From contig NZ_JAQQFV010000007.1 of the NCBI RefSeq assembly GCF_029675105.1, positions 310,001-374,000 on the forward strand: a stretch of 64,000 nt of DNA, written 5' to 3'. The translations under genes were made by a program, and so were the position numbers. The DNA comes from Nocardia anocheti. Lineage in GTDB: Bacteria > Actinomycetota > Actinomycetes > Mycobacteriales > Mycobacteriaceae. Shown here in pieces: positions 1 through 8,460 of the stretch. Each line of letters starts with the position of its first letter. Position 1 is the first letter of the stretch. Below the pieces are notes generated by a model, which was given only the letters and a program-made list of their open reading frames with translations, ran no database searches and was not told the origin of the DNA.

Positions 1-2
1 CC

Positions 3-1745
3 TTCGGTGACCTGGACACCGACACGGTGCGCACCATGCTGGCCGAACTCCGCAAAGTCGCCGAAGGACCGGTCGCGCAGTCCTTCGCCGAGATCGACCG
101 CCACCCCCCGGTCTTCGAGGCCGACACGCACGCGGTGCGGCTTCCCGAATCGTTGAAATCAGCGCATCGTGCCGGATTCGGTGCGGGCTGGGACAACGTC
201 GGCATCAGCGAGGAACTCGGCGGCACTCCCGCTCCGCGTGCGCTGGTCTGGGCTGTCATGGAACTGCTGGTCGGTGCCAACCCCTCGGCGAGCCTGTACG
301 GCAACGGTCTCGCCTCAGCCGAAATCTTTCTGGCCAACGCGGCCGAGAAGCAGAAGCCGTGGGCCCGGATCTGGGCGGAACGGGCCTGGGGCTCGACGAT
401 GGTGCTCACCGAGCCCGACGCCGGGTCCGATGTCGGTGCCGGGCGAACCAAGGCGATTCAGCAGGCCGATGGTTCCTGGCACATCGAGGGCGTGAAGCGG
501 TTCATCACCTCGGGTGACTCCGATGACCTGTTCGAGAACATCATGCACCTGGTCCTCGCCCGGCCCGAGGGCGCCGGACCAGGCACCAAGGGCCTGAGCC
601 TGTTCCTGGTTCCCAAGTTCCACTTCGATTTCGAGAGCGGCGAGATCGGGGACCGCAACGGGGTGTTCGTCACGGGCCTGGAACACAAGATGGGCTTGAA
701 GGGTTCGGCGACCTGCGAACTCACGTTCGGTGGACACGGCACCCCGGCGGTCGGCTACCTCGTCGGCGAGAAGCACGATGGCATCGCGCAGATGTTCGAC
801 GTCATCGAATTCGCGCGGATGACTGTGGGCACCAAAGCGATCTCGACTCTGTCGACCGGATACTTGAACGCCCTCGACTACGCCAAGACCCGCATCCAGG
901 GCCCGGACCTCACCCAGATGACCGACAAGACAGCTCCGCGTGTCTCGATCATCCACCACCCTGATGTGCGACGTTCGTTGATGACGCAGAAGGCCTACGC
1001 CGAGGGCCTGCGAGCCGTCTACATGTACACGGCCGCGCACCAGGACCCTGTAGTCGCCGAACATGTTTCGGGCGCCGATCCCGGGCTGGCGGCGCGGGTG
1101 AACGACCTGTTGCTTCCAGTGGTCAAGGGCGTCGGTTCCGAGCGTGCCTACCAATACCTCACCGAATCCCTGCAAACCTTCGGAGGTTCGGGCTTCCTGC
1201 AGGACTATCCGATCGAGCAGTACATCCGCGACGCCAAGATCGACTCGCTCTACGAGGGCACCACGGCCATCCAGGCCCAGGACTTCTTCTTCCGCAAGAT
1301 CGCCCGTGACCAGGGCGTCGCGCTGGCTCACATCGCGCGCCAGATCCAGAGCTTCATCGACAGCGGCGACAAGCGTCTCGAGTCCGAACGTGCGCTCCTG
1401 GGCGTCGCGCTCGAAGACGTCCAGGCCATGACAGCGACTCTGACCGGTCACCTTCTCGCGGCTCAGCAGGACCCCACCGAGCTCTACAAGATCGGTCTGG
1501 GCTCGGTGCGCTACCTCCTCGCGTTCGGCGACCTCATGATCGGGTGGCAGCTGCTCACCCACGCCGGTATCGCGCTGGCCGCCCTCGATCGGGACCAGAC
1601 CCCGGCGGGTAACTCCTTCTACCGCGGCAAGATCGCCGTCGCAGGCTTCTTCGCCCGCAACGTTCTGCCCGAACTGAGCGCGACCCGCTCGATTCTGTCC
1701 GCTCTGGATCTCGACATCATGCGGACCGACGAAGCGGACTTCTGA
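3..1745 (+). CDS. acyl-CoA dehydrogenase, C-terminal ~580 residues (5' end outside window)
   Basis: FAD-dependent acyl-CoA dehydrogenase of the large (about 600-residue) FadE5-like class, which oxidises acyl-CoA to trans-2-enoyl-CoA. The reading frame is open from the first bases of the window, so the start lies upstream; the GTG at 27 is only an internal candidate. The middle domain has the family signature TEPDAGSDVG (about residue 130 of the visible part). The motif LYEGTTAIQ carries the expected catalytic Glu (codon 1254-1256). About 150 residues follow, fitting the extra C-terminal domain (PF12806 type) of this class. It reads towards a convergent gene and shares a hairpin with it. A second member of the class lies at 5906. 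Substrate unknown; family call is firm. Confidence 0.93.
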   Translation, partial: FGDLDTDTVRTMLAELRKVAEGPVAQSFAEIDRHPPVFEADTHAVRLPESLKSAHRAGFGAGWDNVGISEELGGTPAPRALVWAVMELLVGANPSASLYGNGLASAEIFLANAAEKQKPWARIWAERAWGSTMVLTEPDAGSDVGAGRTKAIQQADGSWHIEGVKRFITSGDSDDLFENIMHLVLARPEGAGPGTKGLSLFLVPKFHFDFESGEIGDRNGVFVTGLEHKMGLKGSATCELTFGGHGTPAVGYLVGEKHDGIAQMFDVIEFARMTVGTKAISTLSTGYLNALDYAKTRIQGPDLTQMTDKTAPRVSIIHHPDVRRSLMTQKAYAEGLRAVYMYTAAHQDPVVAEHVSGADPGLAARVNDLLLPVVKGVGSERAYQYLTESLQTFGGSGFLQDYPIEQYIRDAKIDSLYEGTTAIQAQDFFFRKIARDQGVALAHIARQIQSFIDSGDKRLESERALLGVALEDVQAMTATLTGHLLAAQQDPTELYKIGLGSVRYLLAFGDLMIGWQLLTHAGIALAALDRDQTPAGNSFYRGKIAVAGFFARNVLPELSATRSILSALDLDIMRTDEADF

Positions 1746-1759
1746 CCGTTCTACGGTTT

Positions 1760-1792
1760 CCCGGCTCGTATCGCCTAGGTGATCGAGCCGGG
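1760..1792. terminator. convergent hairpin terminator
   Basis: CCCGGCTCG (1760-1768) pairs with CGAGCCGGG (1784-1792), a perfect 9-bp stem enclosing a partly complementary loop. It sits between the stop of the acyl-CoA dehydrogenase (1745) and overlaps the last codons of the minus-strand gene ending at 1775, so it can serve both strands. There is no T-run. Confidence 0.55.
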
Positions 1793-2512
1793 ATGTGCCG
1801 CAGCGTAGAGGACGGGCAGGACGTCTCGGGTGCGGCCGGTCTCCTCGATGTTGTGTCGAATCCAGCGCTCCGCGGTCGCTCTGGAGAAGACCATCGGCCG
1901 ATACAGCCAGTTGATGAGGGGACCGGCCACGGGCACCCGGGCGTCGACAACGGTTTCGGCGTAGAAGCTGACGCCCCCTGGCACCGGGGCGTAGCGATGG
2001 GTGATCCTGCCGGCAGTGATACCTCGAGGGCCGAGGATGTCGAATGTGAACTCGGAGTCATCGAGTCGGGTGGTACGCATGACCTGGTGGATCCGATCGT
2101 GGTGATCGTTGAATTGTTCGTCGATGCGCGAGAGTCCTCCGACGCGGAAACCCCTGTTCTTCGTTCCATCCGAGCCGTCGGAGAGGGGGGTGATCGCGAT
2201 GTGGTCGCGGTGGTGCCACAGGTGATAGTTGAGAATCTCGGGGCCAGTGAAGTCGATGCCGTTCCACGTGCTCGTTCCGGCGAGATTCTCGAACCACCAC
2301 TTCAGCATTTCAGGGGTCACGCCGTCGAGGTCATCGTGTTCGATCTGCACCGTGATCGCGCCCCGTGGTGACACGGTGATATCTGTCCACTTCGCTGACG
2401 AGACGGGCTTGAACTCGAGGCATCCGGCGGCCTGCAACGCGGCGCGGGCGAGTAGCCGTTGCGAACGCAGGACGGCGTCCGGACGAGACCGCGGATTGAT
2501 TGTCATCATCAC
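1775..2512 (-). CDS. PhlG-type (DAPG hydrolase family) C-C hydrolase
   Basis: About 245 residues resembling 2,4-diacetylphloroglucinol hydrolase PhlG, a zinc enzyme that removes an acetyl group by cleaving a carbon-carbon bond. The family-like stretch EMLKWWF is followed by YHLWHHRDH. The PhlG zinc ligands, as I recall them, are a His in the WHxRDH region, a Glu about 31 residues later, and a C-terminal HxxxE. All have counterparts here: WHHRDH, the Glu of RIDEQF, and HNIEE near the C-terminus. Start is a GTG-ATG-ATG run (2512, 2509, 2506) with no clear Shine-Dalgarno, so the exact first residue is uncertain. It is followed downstream by a convergent terminator, and a TetR gene lies just upstream on the same strand. 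Substrate unknown; an acylated ketone or phenol is an inference. Confidence 0.75.
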   Translation of the reverse strand: MMMTINPRSRPDAVLRSQRLLARAALQAAGCLEFKPVSSAKWTDITVSPRGAITVQIEHDDLDGVTPEMLKWWFENLAGTSTWNGIDFTGPEILNYHLWHHRDHIAITPLSDGSDGTKNRGFRVGGLSRIDEQFNDHHDRIHQVMRTTRLDDSEFTFDILGPRGITAGRITHRYAPVPGGVSFYAETVVDARVPVAGPLINWLYRPMVFSRATAERWIRHNIEETGRTRDVLPVLYAAAHPGSIT

Positions 2513-2539
2513 CTGCGCTGATCGAACCGCTGGCGCGGA

Positions 2540-3163
2540 TTATGGACGTGAATCGGCCGGTGTCCGCGGAGATGTGTCGATGAGCATGGGGATCGTGTAG
2601 GTGATCGAGCTCAGCGACGCTTCATCGTGGGTGGACAGTGCGATGACGAAGGCGCCCTGAATCAGGGCCAGCACTCCATCGGCCAGTTCACTCGATGTGC
2701 GGTCGGTGCGAATATCGCCCTTTTGCTGGCCTTCTTCGAGTACGGCGACCAATCGCGACTTCCACAGGCGCAGGTCCTCGTCGAGTTGCGTGCGGAATAC
2801 CTCGGAAGTGGCCGCCACTTCGGTGGACATCTTGCCGACGAGGCACGCGCGCTGGAATCCCGACCGGACGAACCTGTGCACCATCTCCTCGAAGTAACCG
2901 ACGAGTTTTTCGGTGGTCGTCAGGTCGGTGCGGGGCATCCAGCGATCGAGCAGCTCGAACTGGTACTGCATGTACCGGCTCAGTACCGCGCTGCCGAAGC
3001 TCTCCTTGGACCCGAAGTGATGGTAGAAGGACCCCTTCGGGACTCCGGACTGCTCGAGTACCCGGTCGACGGTCGTGCCATGGAACCCGCTGGCGTAGAT
3101 CTGCCGCATCCCTTCCCGTAGCAGGCGTTCTTTGTGCGACGGCGCCTCGGTCCGGCTGGTCAT
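2540..3163 (-). CDS. TetR/AcrR-family repressor of the adjacent acyl-CoA operon
   Basis: A 207-residue TetR-family protein. The N-terminal helix-turn-helix includes VDRVLEQSGVPKGSFYHHF, ending in the GSFYHHFGSKE form typical of the AcuR/NemR/YxaF branch. The helical C-terminal part (including GFQRACLVGKMSTEVA) matches that branch's ligand domain. I chose ATG 3163 over the upstream alternative at 3202 because GGAAA lies 8 nt before it on the minus strand. It is divergent from the acyl-CoA ligase gene at 3305, and the gap holds two overlapping inverted repeats (3214-3243) covering the predicted promoter. It probably represses both directions until a CoA thioester or related metabolite binds; the ligand is inference. 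Confidence 0.9.
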   Translation of the reverse strand: MTSRTEAPSHKERLLREGMRQIYASGFHGTTVDRVLEQSGVPKGSFYHHFGSKESFGSAVLSRYMQYQFELLDRWMPRTDLTTTEKLVGYFEEMVHRFVRSGFQRACLVGKMSTEVAATSEVFRTQLDEDLRLWKSRLVAVLEEGQQKGDIRTDRTSSELADGVLALIQGAFVIALSTHDEASLSSITYTIPMLIDTSPRTPADSRP

Positions 3164-3213
3164 CTTCGATGTTTCCTTCGCTGATCGGCGGTGGAGCTGC
3201 ACGAATCCTACTC

Positions 3214-3243
3214 TTGACGATTTAGTCTAGACGATTTAGTCTA
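3214..3243 (+). promoter_or_regulatory. promoter with two TetR operator copies
   Basis: The 14-bp unit GACGATTTAGTCTA occurs twice in tandem (3216-3229 and 3230-3243). The second copy forms the inverted repeat TAGAC-GATTTA-GTCTA (3228-3243). The first forms the shorter TGAC-GATTTA-GTCA-like repeat. A sigma-70-like promoter lies exactly on them: TTGACG (3214-3219), 17-nt spacer, TAGTCT (3237-3242). TAGAC-N6-GTCTA is the type of site used by NemR/AcuR/YxaF-like TetR proteins, which fits the adjacent regulator. Confidence 0.8.
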
Positions 3244-3304
3244 GCCGCGCTGGCCGCCGCGAGTGGTCCAGCCGGAAGCGACGAAGCTTCGAGATCGGAG
3301 ATTC

Positions 3305-5110
3305 ATGAGCGCAAGACTTGATGCCGGGACCTATCCGGCGATGCTGGAGCGCAATGCCGCGACGCATCCGGATGCACCGGTGTACTCGTGGTTCGAGGGC
3401 ACCATGGTGCGCACGCTGTCGTGGCACCGATACCGGGAGCGGGTTCTCGACGTCGCCACTGCATTCCAGGCACTGGCGATCGGGCGGGGGAGCACCGTCG
3501 GTGTCCTGGCAGGCAATCGAATCGAGCACCTGATCGCCGATATGGCGGCGGTGCATTGCGGGGCGGCGTGCCTGAGCATCTACGCCACGCTGTCGGACGA
3601 ACAGCTCGGCCATGTCGTCGGTGATGCGGCGGTCGGCGTGGTGATCGTCGAAAACCGTTCGGCTGTCGAACGATTGACCGCCATCGACTGGATCCGCGAG
3701 AACGACACGCCCATCGTGGTGCTCGACGGGCAGGTCGAGGGCGCGCACACCTGGTTGCGGTTCGAGCAAGAAGGTGCCTGGAAGCGTGCCGGCGAACCCG
3801 GCGATGTCGATCGGGCAATCGCGTCGATCGACATTTCCGATCCCCTGATCTACGTATACACCTCGGGTACCACTGGGCAGTCCAAGGGCGTCCTGCTCAC
3901 CCAGGCCAATGTTCTCGCCTCGGTCGAAGCCCTCTCGCGAACAAGGAAATTCACTCCTGATTACCGCTCGGTGTCCGTCTTGCCGCTCGCCCACATCCTC
4001 GAGCGGGTATGGACGATCTATCTGCCGCTGGCGACCGGTGGCCATGTGTTTCTGTGCCCGGACCCGGCCCGGTTGGTTCCCGCGCTCCGTGAGCACCGGC
4101 CGACCGTCCTCGTCTCGGTCCCACGGGTGTGGGAGAAGCTGCGTCGCGGTCTCGAACAGGTCCTTGCCACGGAGCTGTTCGCACAGCGGATCGAGGAGAT
4201 CACCGCCGATCGCGCGGTCCTGAGCACGGAGTGGGATCGGCAACAGCACGGACGGCCGGTGGGCATGGAGCTCGCCGAGGACGCGCAGCGGGCCAGGACC
4301 GGCGTCCTGCGGAGTCTTCGCGGTGCGCTGGGGCTGGATTCGGTCCGGGTGACCGGCAGTGGTGCCGCGGCAATGAGCGACGAGCTGCGTGGCGCCATGG
4401 CATCGCTGGGACTCGATGTCGCGCAGGGATACGGCCTCACCGAAACCGCCGGTGTGGCGACCATCGACCCCGCGGGCAGTTCCGGACGCCCGGGTTCGGT
4501 GGGGAAACCGACCTCGGCCTACGAGTTCCGTATCGCCGAGGACGGAGAGATCCTGATCCGCTCCGCTGCCAACACTCCCGGCTATCGCAACCGTCCCGAC
4601 GCCACCGCCGAGCTCTACCGCGACGGCTGGCTGCTCACCGGCGATCTCGGGCACCTCGACCAGGACGGCTTCCTCTACATCACCGGTCGCCGCAAGGAAC
4701 TGATCGTCAACGCCTCCGGCAAGAACATCGCGCCCACCACGATCGAGCAGCTGCTGGTCGGGCGATCCTTCATCGACCACGCCCTGGTCTACGGCGAGGC
4801 ACGGCCCTACGTCGTGGCGCTGTTCACCGCCGACCCCGGCGAACTCGCCGCCTTCGCCACGGCCAACGGCATCGTCGGGACCAGCGATCTCGCGGCACAT
4901 CCGCTGGTCCTGGCCGAGGTCCAGCGCATCGTCGACGACGCCAACGCGAAACTCTCCCGTCCCGAGCAGGTCAGGAAGTTCACGCTGCTGCCCACTCCGT
5001 GGGGCCCCGGCTCCGGCGAGCTCACCCCGACACAGAAGCTGCGCCGCCGCGCCGTCCACGACAAGTACTCCGCTGTCCTCGACGCCCTGTACGGGCCGTC
5101 GCAACCCTGA
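3305..5110 (+). CDS. long-chain acyl-CoA synthetase (FadD family)
   Basis: A 601-residue AMP-forming acyl-CoA ligase that activates a carboxylic acid with ATP and CoA through an acyl-adenylate. The phosphate-binding motif YTSGTTGQSKG is at about residue 185. GYGLTET is the second nucleotide-binding motif, and DGWLLTGDLG with GRRKELIV marks the hinge to the C-terminal domain. A C-terminal Lys in LTPTQKLRR matches the catalytic lysine. It resembles FadD15-type long-chain ligases. ATG 3305 has GGAG 5 nt upstream; a GTG at 3263 would start inside the leader and has no ribosome site. It is the first gene of a run of eight plus-strand genes ending at 11720 and is presumably controlled by the TetR operators at 3214-3243. 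Chain length or ring specificity cannot be read from sequence. Confidence 0.92.
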   Translation: MSARLDAGTYPAMLERNAATHPDAPVYSWFEGTMVRTLSWHRYRERVLDVATAFQALAIGRGSTVGVLAGNRIEHLIADMAAVHCGAACLSIYATLSDEQLGHVVGDAAVGVVIVENRSAVERLTAIDWIRENDTPIVVLDGQVEGAHTWLRFEQEGAWKRAGEPGDVDRAIASIDISDPLIYVYTSGTTGQSKGVLLTQANVLASVEALSRTRKFTPDYRSVSVLPLAHILERVWTIYLPLATGGHVFLCPDPARLVPALREHRPTVLVSVPRVWEKLRRGLEQVLATELFAQRIEEITADRAVLSTEWDRQQHGRPVGMELAEDAQRARTGVLRSLRGALGLDSVRVTGSGAAAMSDELRGAMASLGLDVAQGYGLTETAGVATIDPAGSSGRPGSVGKPTSAYEFRIAEDGEILIRSAANTPGYRNRPDATAELYRDGWLLTGDLGHLDQDGFLYITGRRKELIVNASGKNIAPTTIEQLLVGRSFIDHALVYGEARPYVVALFTADPGELAAFATANGIVGTSDLAAHPLVLAEVQRIVDDANAKLSRPEQVRKFTLLPTPWGPGSGELTPTQKLRRRAVHDKYSAVLDALYGPSQP

Positions 5111-5126
5111 AAAACAAGGAGAGACA

Positions 5127-5909
5127 ATGACTTCCGAACTGTTCTCGGTCACAGGGAAGACCGTCCTCGTCACCGGCGGAACCCGCGGTGTCGGCTACAT
5201 GATCGCCGAGGGTTATCTGCGCGCGGGTGCGCGCGTCTACATCTCTTCGCGCAAGGCCGACGCGTGCCGCGAAGCGGAGAAGACGCTCTCCGCACTCGGC
5301 GAGGTCCACGCGATCGCCTGCGATGTCAGTACCGAAGAGCAGTGCCGTGCTCTCATCGACACCATCGCCGAGCGGGAGAATGCCCTGCACGTGCTGGTCA
5401 ACAACGCGGGCGCCACCTGGGGCGCGGCCTTCGACGAGTTCCCTGATTCGGCCTGGGACAAGATCCTCACGGTCAATCTGAAGGCCCCGTTCACGCTCAC
5501 CAAGCTGGCACGCCCCCTGTTGGAGAAGGCTTCCACCGCCGACGATCCCGCGCGCGTGATCAACATCGGTTCGATCGATGGTCTGGTGGTCCCCGGATTC
5601 AACAATTACTCCTACTCCGCGGCCAAAGCCGGAGTTCATCATCTGACCCGGCACATGGCGGCCGATCTGGCGCCGGCGATTCTGGTCAACGCGATCGCGC
5701 CCGGACCGTTCCCGTCGAAGATGACCGAGAAGCTGCTCGCCGAGGGCGGCGACGCCCTGCGAGAGCTCACTCCCGTGCACCGGGTCGGCCGGCCCGACGA
5801 CATCGCCGCCGCCGCGATCTACCTGAGTTCGCCGGCGACGACGTTCATGACCGGCGCGGTCATCCCGCTCGACGGCGGACTGGCCACCACCATGGGAATC
5901 GGGCTGTGA
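5127..5909 (+). CDS. short-chain dehydrogenase/reductase
   Basis: A 260-residue classical SDR. It has the NAD(P)-binding glycine motif GGTRGVG near the N-terminus, VNNAGAT, the catalytic Ser in INIGSIDG, and the Tyr/Lys pair in YSYSAAKAG. In this operon it would oxidise a hydroxyacyl-CoA or reduce a keto intermediate. AAGGAGAGACA precedes the ATG, an excellent ribosome site, 16 bp after the ligase stop. The last codon overlaps the next gene (GTGA). The LDGGLATTMGIGL C-terminus is typical of the FabG-like branch. Substrate unknown. Confidence 0.9.
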   Translation: MTSELFSVTGKTVLVTGGTRGVGYMIAEGYLRAGARVYISSRKADACREAEKTLSALGEVHAIACDVSTEEQCRALIDTIAERENALHVLVNNAGATWGAAFDEFPDSAWDKILTVNLKAPFTLTKLARPLLEKASTADDPARVINIGSIDGLVVPGFNNYSYSAAKAGVHHLTRHMAADLAPAILVNAIAPGPFPSKMTEKLLAEGGDALRELTPVHRVGRPDDIAAAAIYLSSPATTFMTGAVIPLDGGLATTMGIGL

Positions 5910-7627
5910 ACGCGATGAACTACCGAGCACCGGTCGAGGAATACGCCTTCCTGCTGCGCGAGGTCATCGACGGGCGCGCCGCCCTGAGCGCCCTGGAAGA
6001 TGTCACCCTCGACGACATCACCGATCTGCTCGGCCATGCGGGCACTCTCGCCGGCGAGGTACTCGCACCGCTCAACGCTGTGGGTGACCGAGTCGGCAGC
6101 AATCTCGAGAATGGAAAGGTCGCCTCGCCACCCGGCTTCGTCGACGCCTACAAGGTCTTCGCCGACGGCGGCTGGACCAGCATCGGCGCACCGGCCGCCC
6201 TCGGCGGCGGCGGGCTGCCGCTGGTCGTGACCAGCGCCGTCAGCGAGATGTGGAGCGGTGCGAACTCCGCGTTCGCGCTGTGTCCAGGCCTGTCCCAGGG
6301 CGCGATCGCGGCATGTCACGCCGTCGGCGACGAGCACATCCGGGCGACCTATCTGCCTCCGCTGATCTCGGGACGCTGGACCGGCACGATGAACCTGACC
6401 GAGCCACAGGCGGGAACGGATCTGGCCTCGATCAAGACCATCGCCCGACCCAACGGCGACGGAACCTGGGCGGTCACCGGCCAGAAGATCTTCATCACCT
6501 GGGGCGATCACGATCTCACCGACAACATCGTGCACCTGGTGCTGGCCCGCACCCCCGACGCGCCCGCAGGATCGGCAGGACTGTCGCTGTTCGTGGTACC
6601 CAAATATCTGCCCGACAGCCAGGGCGAACCCGGCACCCGCAACAGCGTGCACACCGTGTCCCTCGAACACAAACTCGGCATCCACGCCAGCCCCACCTGT
6701 GTCCTGGACTACGACCAGGCGACCGGGCTGCTGCTCGGACAGCAGCACCAGGGGCTGGCGGCGATGTTCATCATGATGAACCACTCTCGGCTCGGCATCG
6801 CCGTGCAGGCATTGGGTCTGGCCGACCGGGCCGCGCAGGCTGCCACCGCGTATGCCGCGCAACGCGTCCAGGGCCCTGTGATCGGTTACCCGAAGCTCAC
6901 CCCCATCAACGCGCACCCCGACGTGCGGCGGCTGCTGCTGTCGATGAGCTCGGCCGTCACCGGGATGCGAGCCCTGCTGGTCCAGGTGAGCCGATGGCTG
7001 GACCTGGCCGAGCAAGGATCGAAGCCGGATCGGGAGCTGGCGGAATTCTTCGTCCCGATCATCAAGGGCTGGTTCACCGAAACCAGCCTGCAGATCACCT
7101 CCGACGCCGTCCAGGTTCACGGCGGAATGGGCTTCATCGAAGAGACCGGTGTCGCGCAGTACTACCGCGACGCGCGGATCATGCCCATCTACGAAGGCAC
7201 CACCGCCATTCAGGCCAATGACCTCGTCGGCCGGAAACTGCTGCGCAACAACGCGATTACCGCGCTCGCGGTGCTGGACATCATCACGGAGTCGGTCGCG
7301 GAACTGCGGGATATCGACCACCCCGTGGCGCAACGGGTCGCCCAGCGGATCACCGCAGGTCTCGACGCGGTGCGGGCCTCCACGGCGACGATGCTCACCC
7401 GCACCGGTTCGCCACGCGACGCGCTTGCCGCCGGTGTGCCCTACCTGCTGCAGTGGGGGCTGCTGGCCGGCGGATGGATGCACGCGCGAACACTGCGGGC
7501 GACGCTGGGCGTGGCCGACGACTCCGAGACGGCCCGCCGCCGCATCACCGAAGCCGACTTCTACACCGCGCACCACCTCCCCGAGGTCACCGCGCTGGCA
7601 TCGGTGATCGAAGCAGGCGAGATCTGA
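5906..7627 (+). CDS. acyl-CoA dehydrogenase (large FadE5-like class)
   Basis: A 573-residue FAD-dependent acyl-CoA dehydrogenase, paralogous to the one at the left edge of the window. It has the signature NLTEPQAGTDLA, and the expected catalytic Glu lies in PIYEGTTAIQ (about residue 430). It carries the C-terminal extension of the class. GTG 5906 overlaps the preceding stop (GTGA), giving translational coupling; ATG 5915 (MNYRAPV) is an equally plausible start. Its stop overlaps the ATG of the metallo-hydrolase (TGATG). In the operon it performs the alpha,beta-desaturation step after the ligase. Confidence 0.93.
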   Translation: MNAMNYRAPVEEYAFLLREVIDGRAALSALEDVTLDDITDLLGHAGTLAGEVLAPLNAVGDRVGSNLENGKVASPPGFVDAYKVFADGGWTSIGAPAALGGGGLPLVVTSAVSEMWSGANSAFALCPGLSQGAIAACHAVGDEHIRATYLPPLISGRWTGTMNLTEPQAGTDLASIKTIARPNGDGTWAVTGQKIFITWGDHDLTDNIVHLVLARTPDAPAGSAGLSLFVVPKYLPDSQGEPGTRNSVHTVSLEHKLGIHASPTCVLDYDQATGLLLGQQHQGLAAMFIMMNHSRLGIAVQALGLADRAAQAATAYAAQRVQGPVIGYPKLTPINAHPDVRRLLLSMSSAVTGMRALLVQVSRWLDLAEQGSKPDRELAEFFVPIIKGWFTETSLQITSDAVQVHGGMGFIEETGVAQYYRDARIMPIYEGTTAIQANDLVGRKLLRNNAITALAVLDIITESVAELRDIDHPVAQRVAQRITAGLDAVRASTATMLTRTGSPRDALAAGVPYLLQWGLLAGGWMHARTLRATLGVADDSETARRRITEADFYTAHHLPEVTALASVIEAGEI

Positions 7628-8460
7628 TGGGCTCGCTACGGCTGGCGGTCCACACCAGCGCCATCCAGGACCTCCCCGGTGGCGGCCAATTCTCACCCAC
7701 CACCTCGACCTTGGTCATCGGACCGACCGAATCGGTTCTCGTCGACACCCAGTATCTACCGCACGAGGTGGATCAGGTGATCGAGCAGATCGAGCTCAGC
7801 GGCACCCGGCTGGTGTCGATCTTCGTCACCCACGCGCACGCCGACCACTACTTCGGCCTGCAGCGGCTGCTCGACCGTTACCCCACAGCGCGGGCTTACG
7901 CGCTGCCGTCGGTCGCGGCGGCCATCGCCGCCGAGTTGCCCGCCCACCGGCACCAGTGGGCGGGCTTGTTCGAGGGATCAGCGCTGGACAACACCATCGT
8001 CCCCGAATCGCTGCACACCGACACCCTCCACGTCGACGGTCATGAACTGCGCGTCATCGAACTACCGCAAGCCGACATCGGCCCGACGGGCATCGTCCAC
8101 ATTCCGGACCTGCGCGCCGTGGTCGCCGGTGACGTCGCCTACAACGGCATCAACCCGTTCCTGGCCGCTACCGGCCCGGACCAGTGGCAACGCTGGATCG
8201 ACTCGATCGACACGATCGCGGCCCTCGACCCGGAGACGGTGATCGCCGGGCACAAGCGTCCGGAGCTGTCCGACTCGAGCGCGTGCCTCCAGACGACGCG
8301 GTCCTATATCGAGGCGTTCACCACCGCGGTGACCAAGACGGACAACACCCGCGAACTCGTCGCCGGCATGACCACCCGATTTCCGGATCACGGAAACCCC
8401 TCTGCCCTGGTCGCTTCCGCGGCGACCGCACTGAAGCGAAAGAAGCACGCTCGTGGCTGA
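7627..8460 (+). CDS. metallo-beta-lactamase-fold hydrolase
   Basis: A 277-residue MBL-fold protein with the dinuclear metal motif HAHADH (His69, His71, Asp73, His74), followed by further candidate metal ligands (Asp of VVAGDVAYNG and His of VIAGHKRPE). The fold hydrolyses thioesters, lactones or esters. The ATG overlaps the dehydrogenase stop, and its own end overlaps the thiolase start by 8 bp, so it is tightly coupled to beta-oxidation. I infer a thioester- or lactone-opening step specific to this pathway's substrate; plain fatty-acid oxidation does not need such an enzyme. Confidence 0.82.
   Translation: MGSLRLAVHTSAIQDLPGGGQFSPTTSTLVIGPTESVLVDTQYLPHEVDQVIEQIELSGTRLVSIFVTHAHADHYFGLQRLLDRYPTARAYALPSVAAAIAAELPAHRHQWAGLFEGSALDNTIVPESLHTDTLHVDGHELRVIELPQADIGPTGIVHIPDLRAVVAGDVAYNGINPFLAATGPDQWQRWIDSIDTIAALDPETVIAGHKRPELSDSSACLQTTRSYIEAFTTAVTKTDNTRELVAGMTTRFPDHGNPSALVASAATALKRKKHARG

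Noticed and set aside
3236..5173. A 645-codon open frame on the strand opposite the acyl-CoA ligase gene, and similar long antisense frames at 5819-7696, 315-1562 and 45832-47631.
   Set aside because: Each lies opposite a gene with clear motifs; composition is Arg/Gly/His-rich without domains. They result from high GC at third codon positions.
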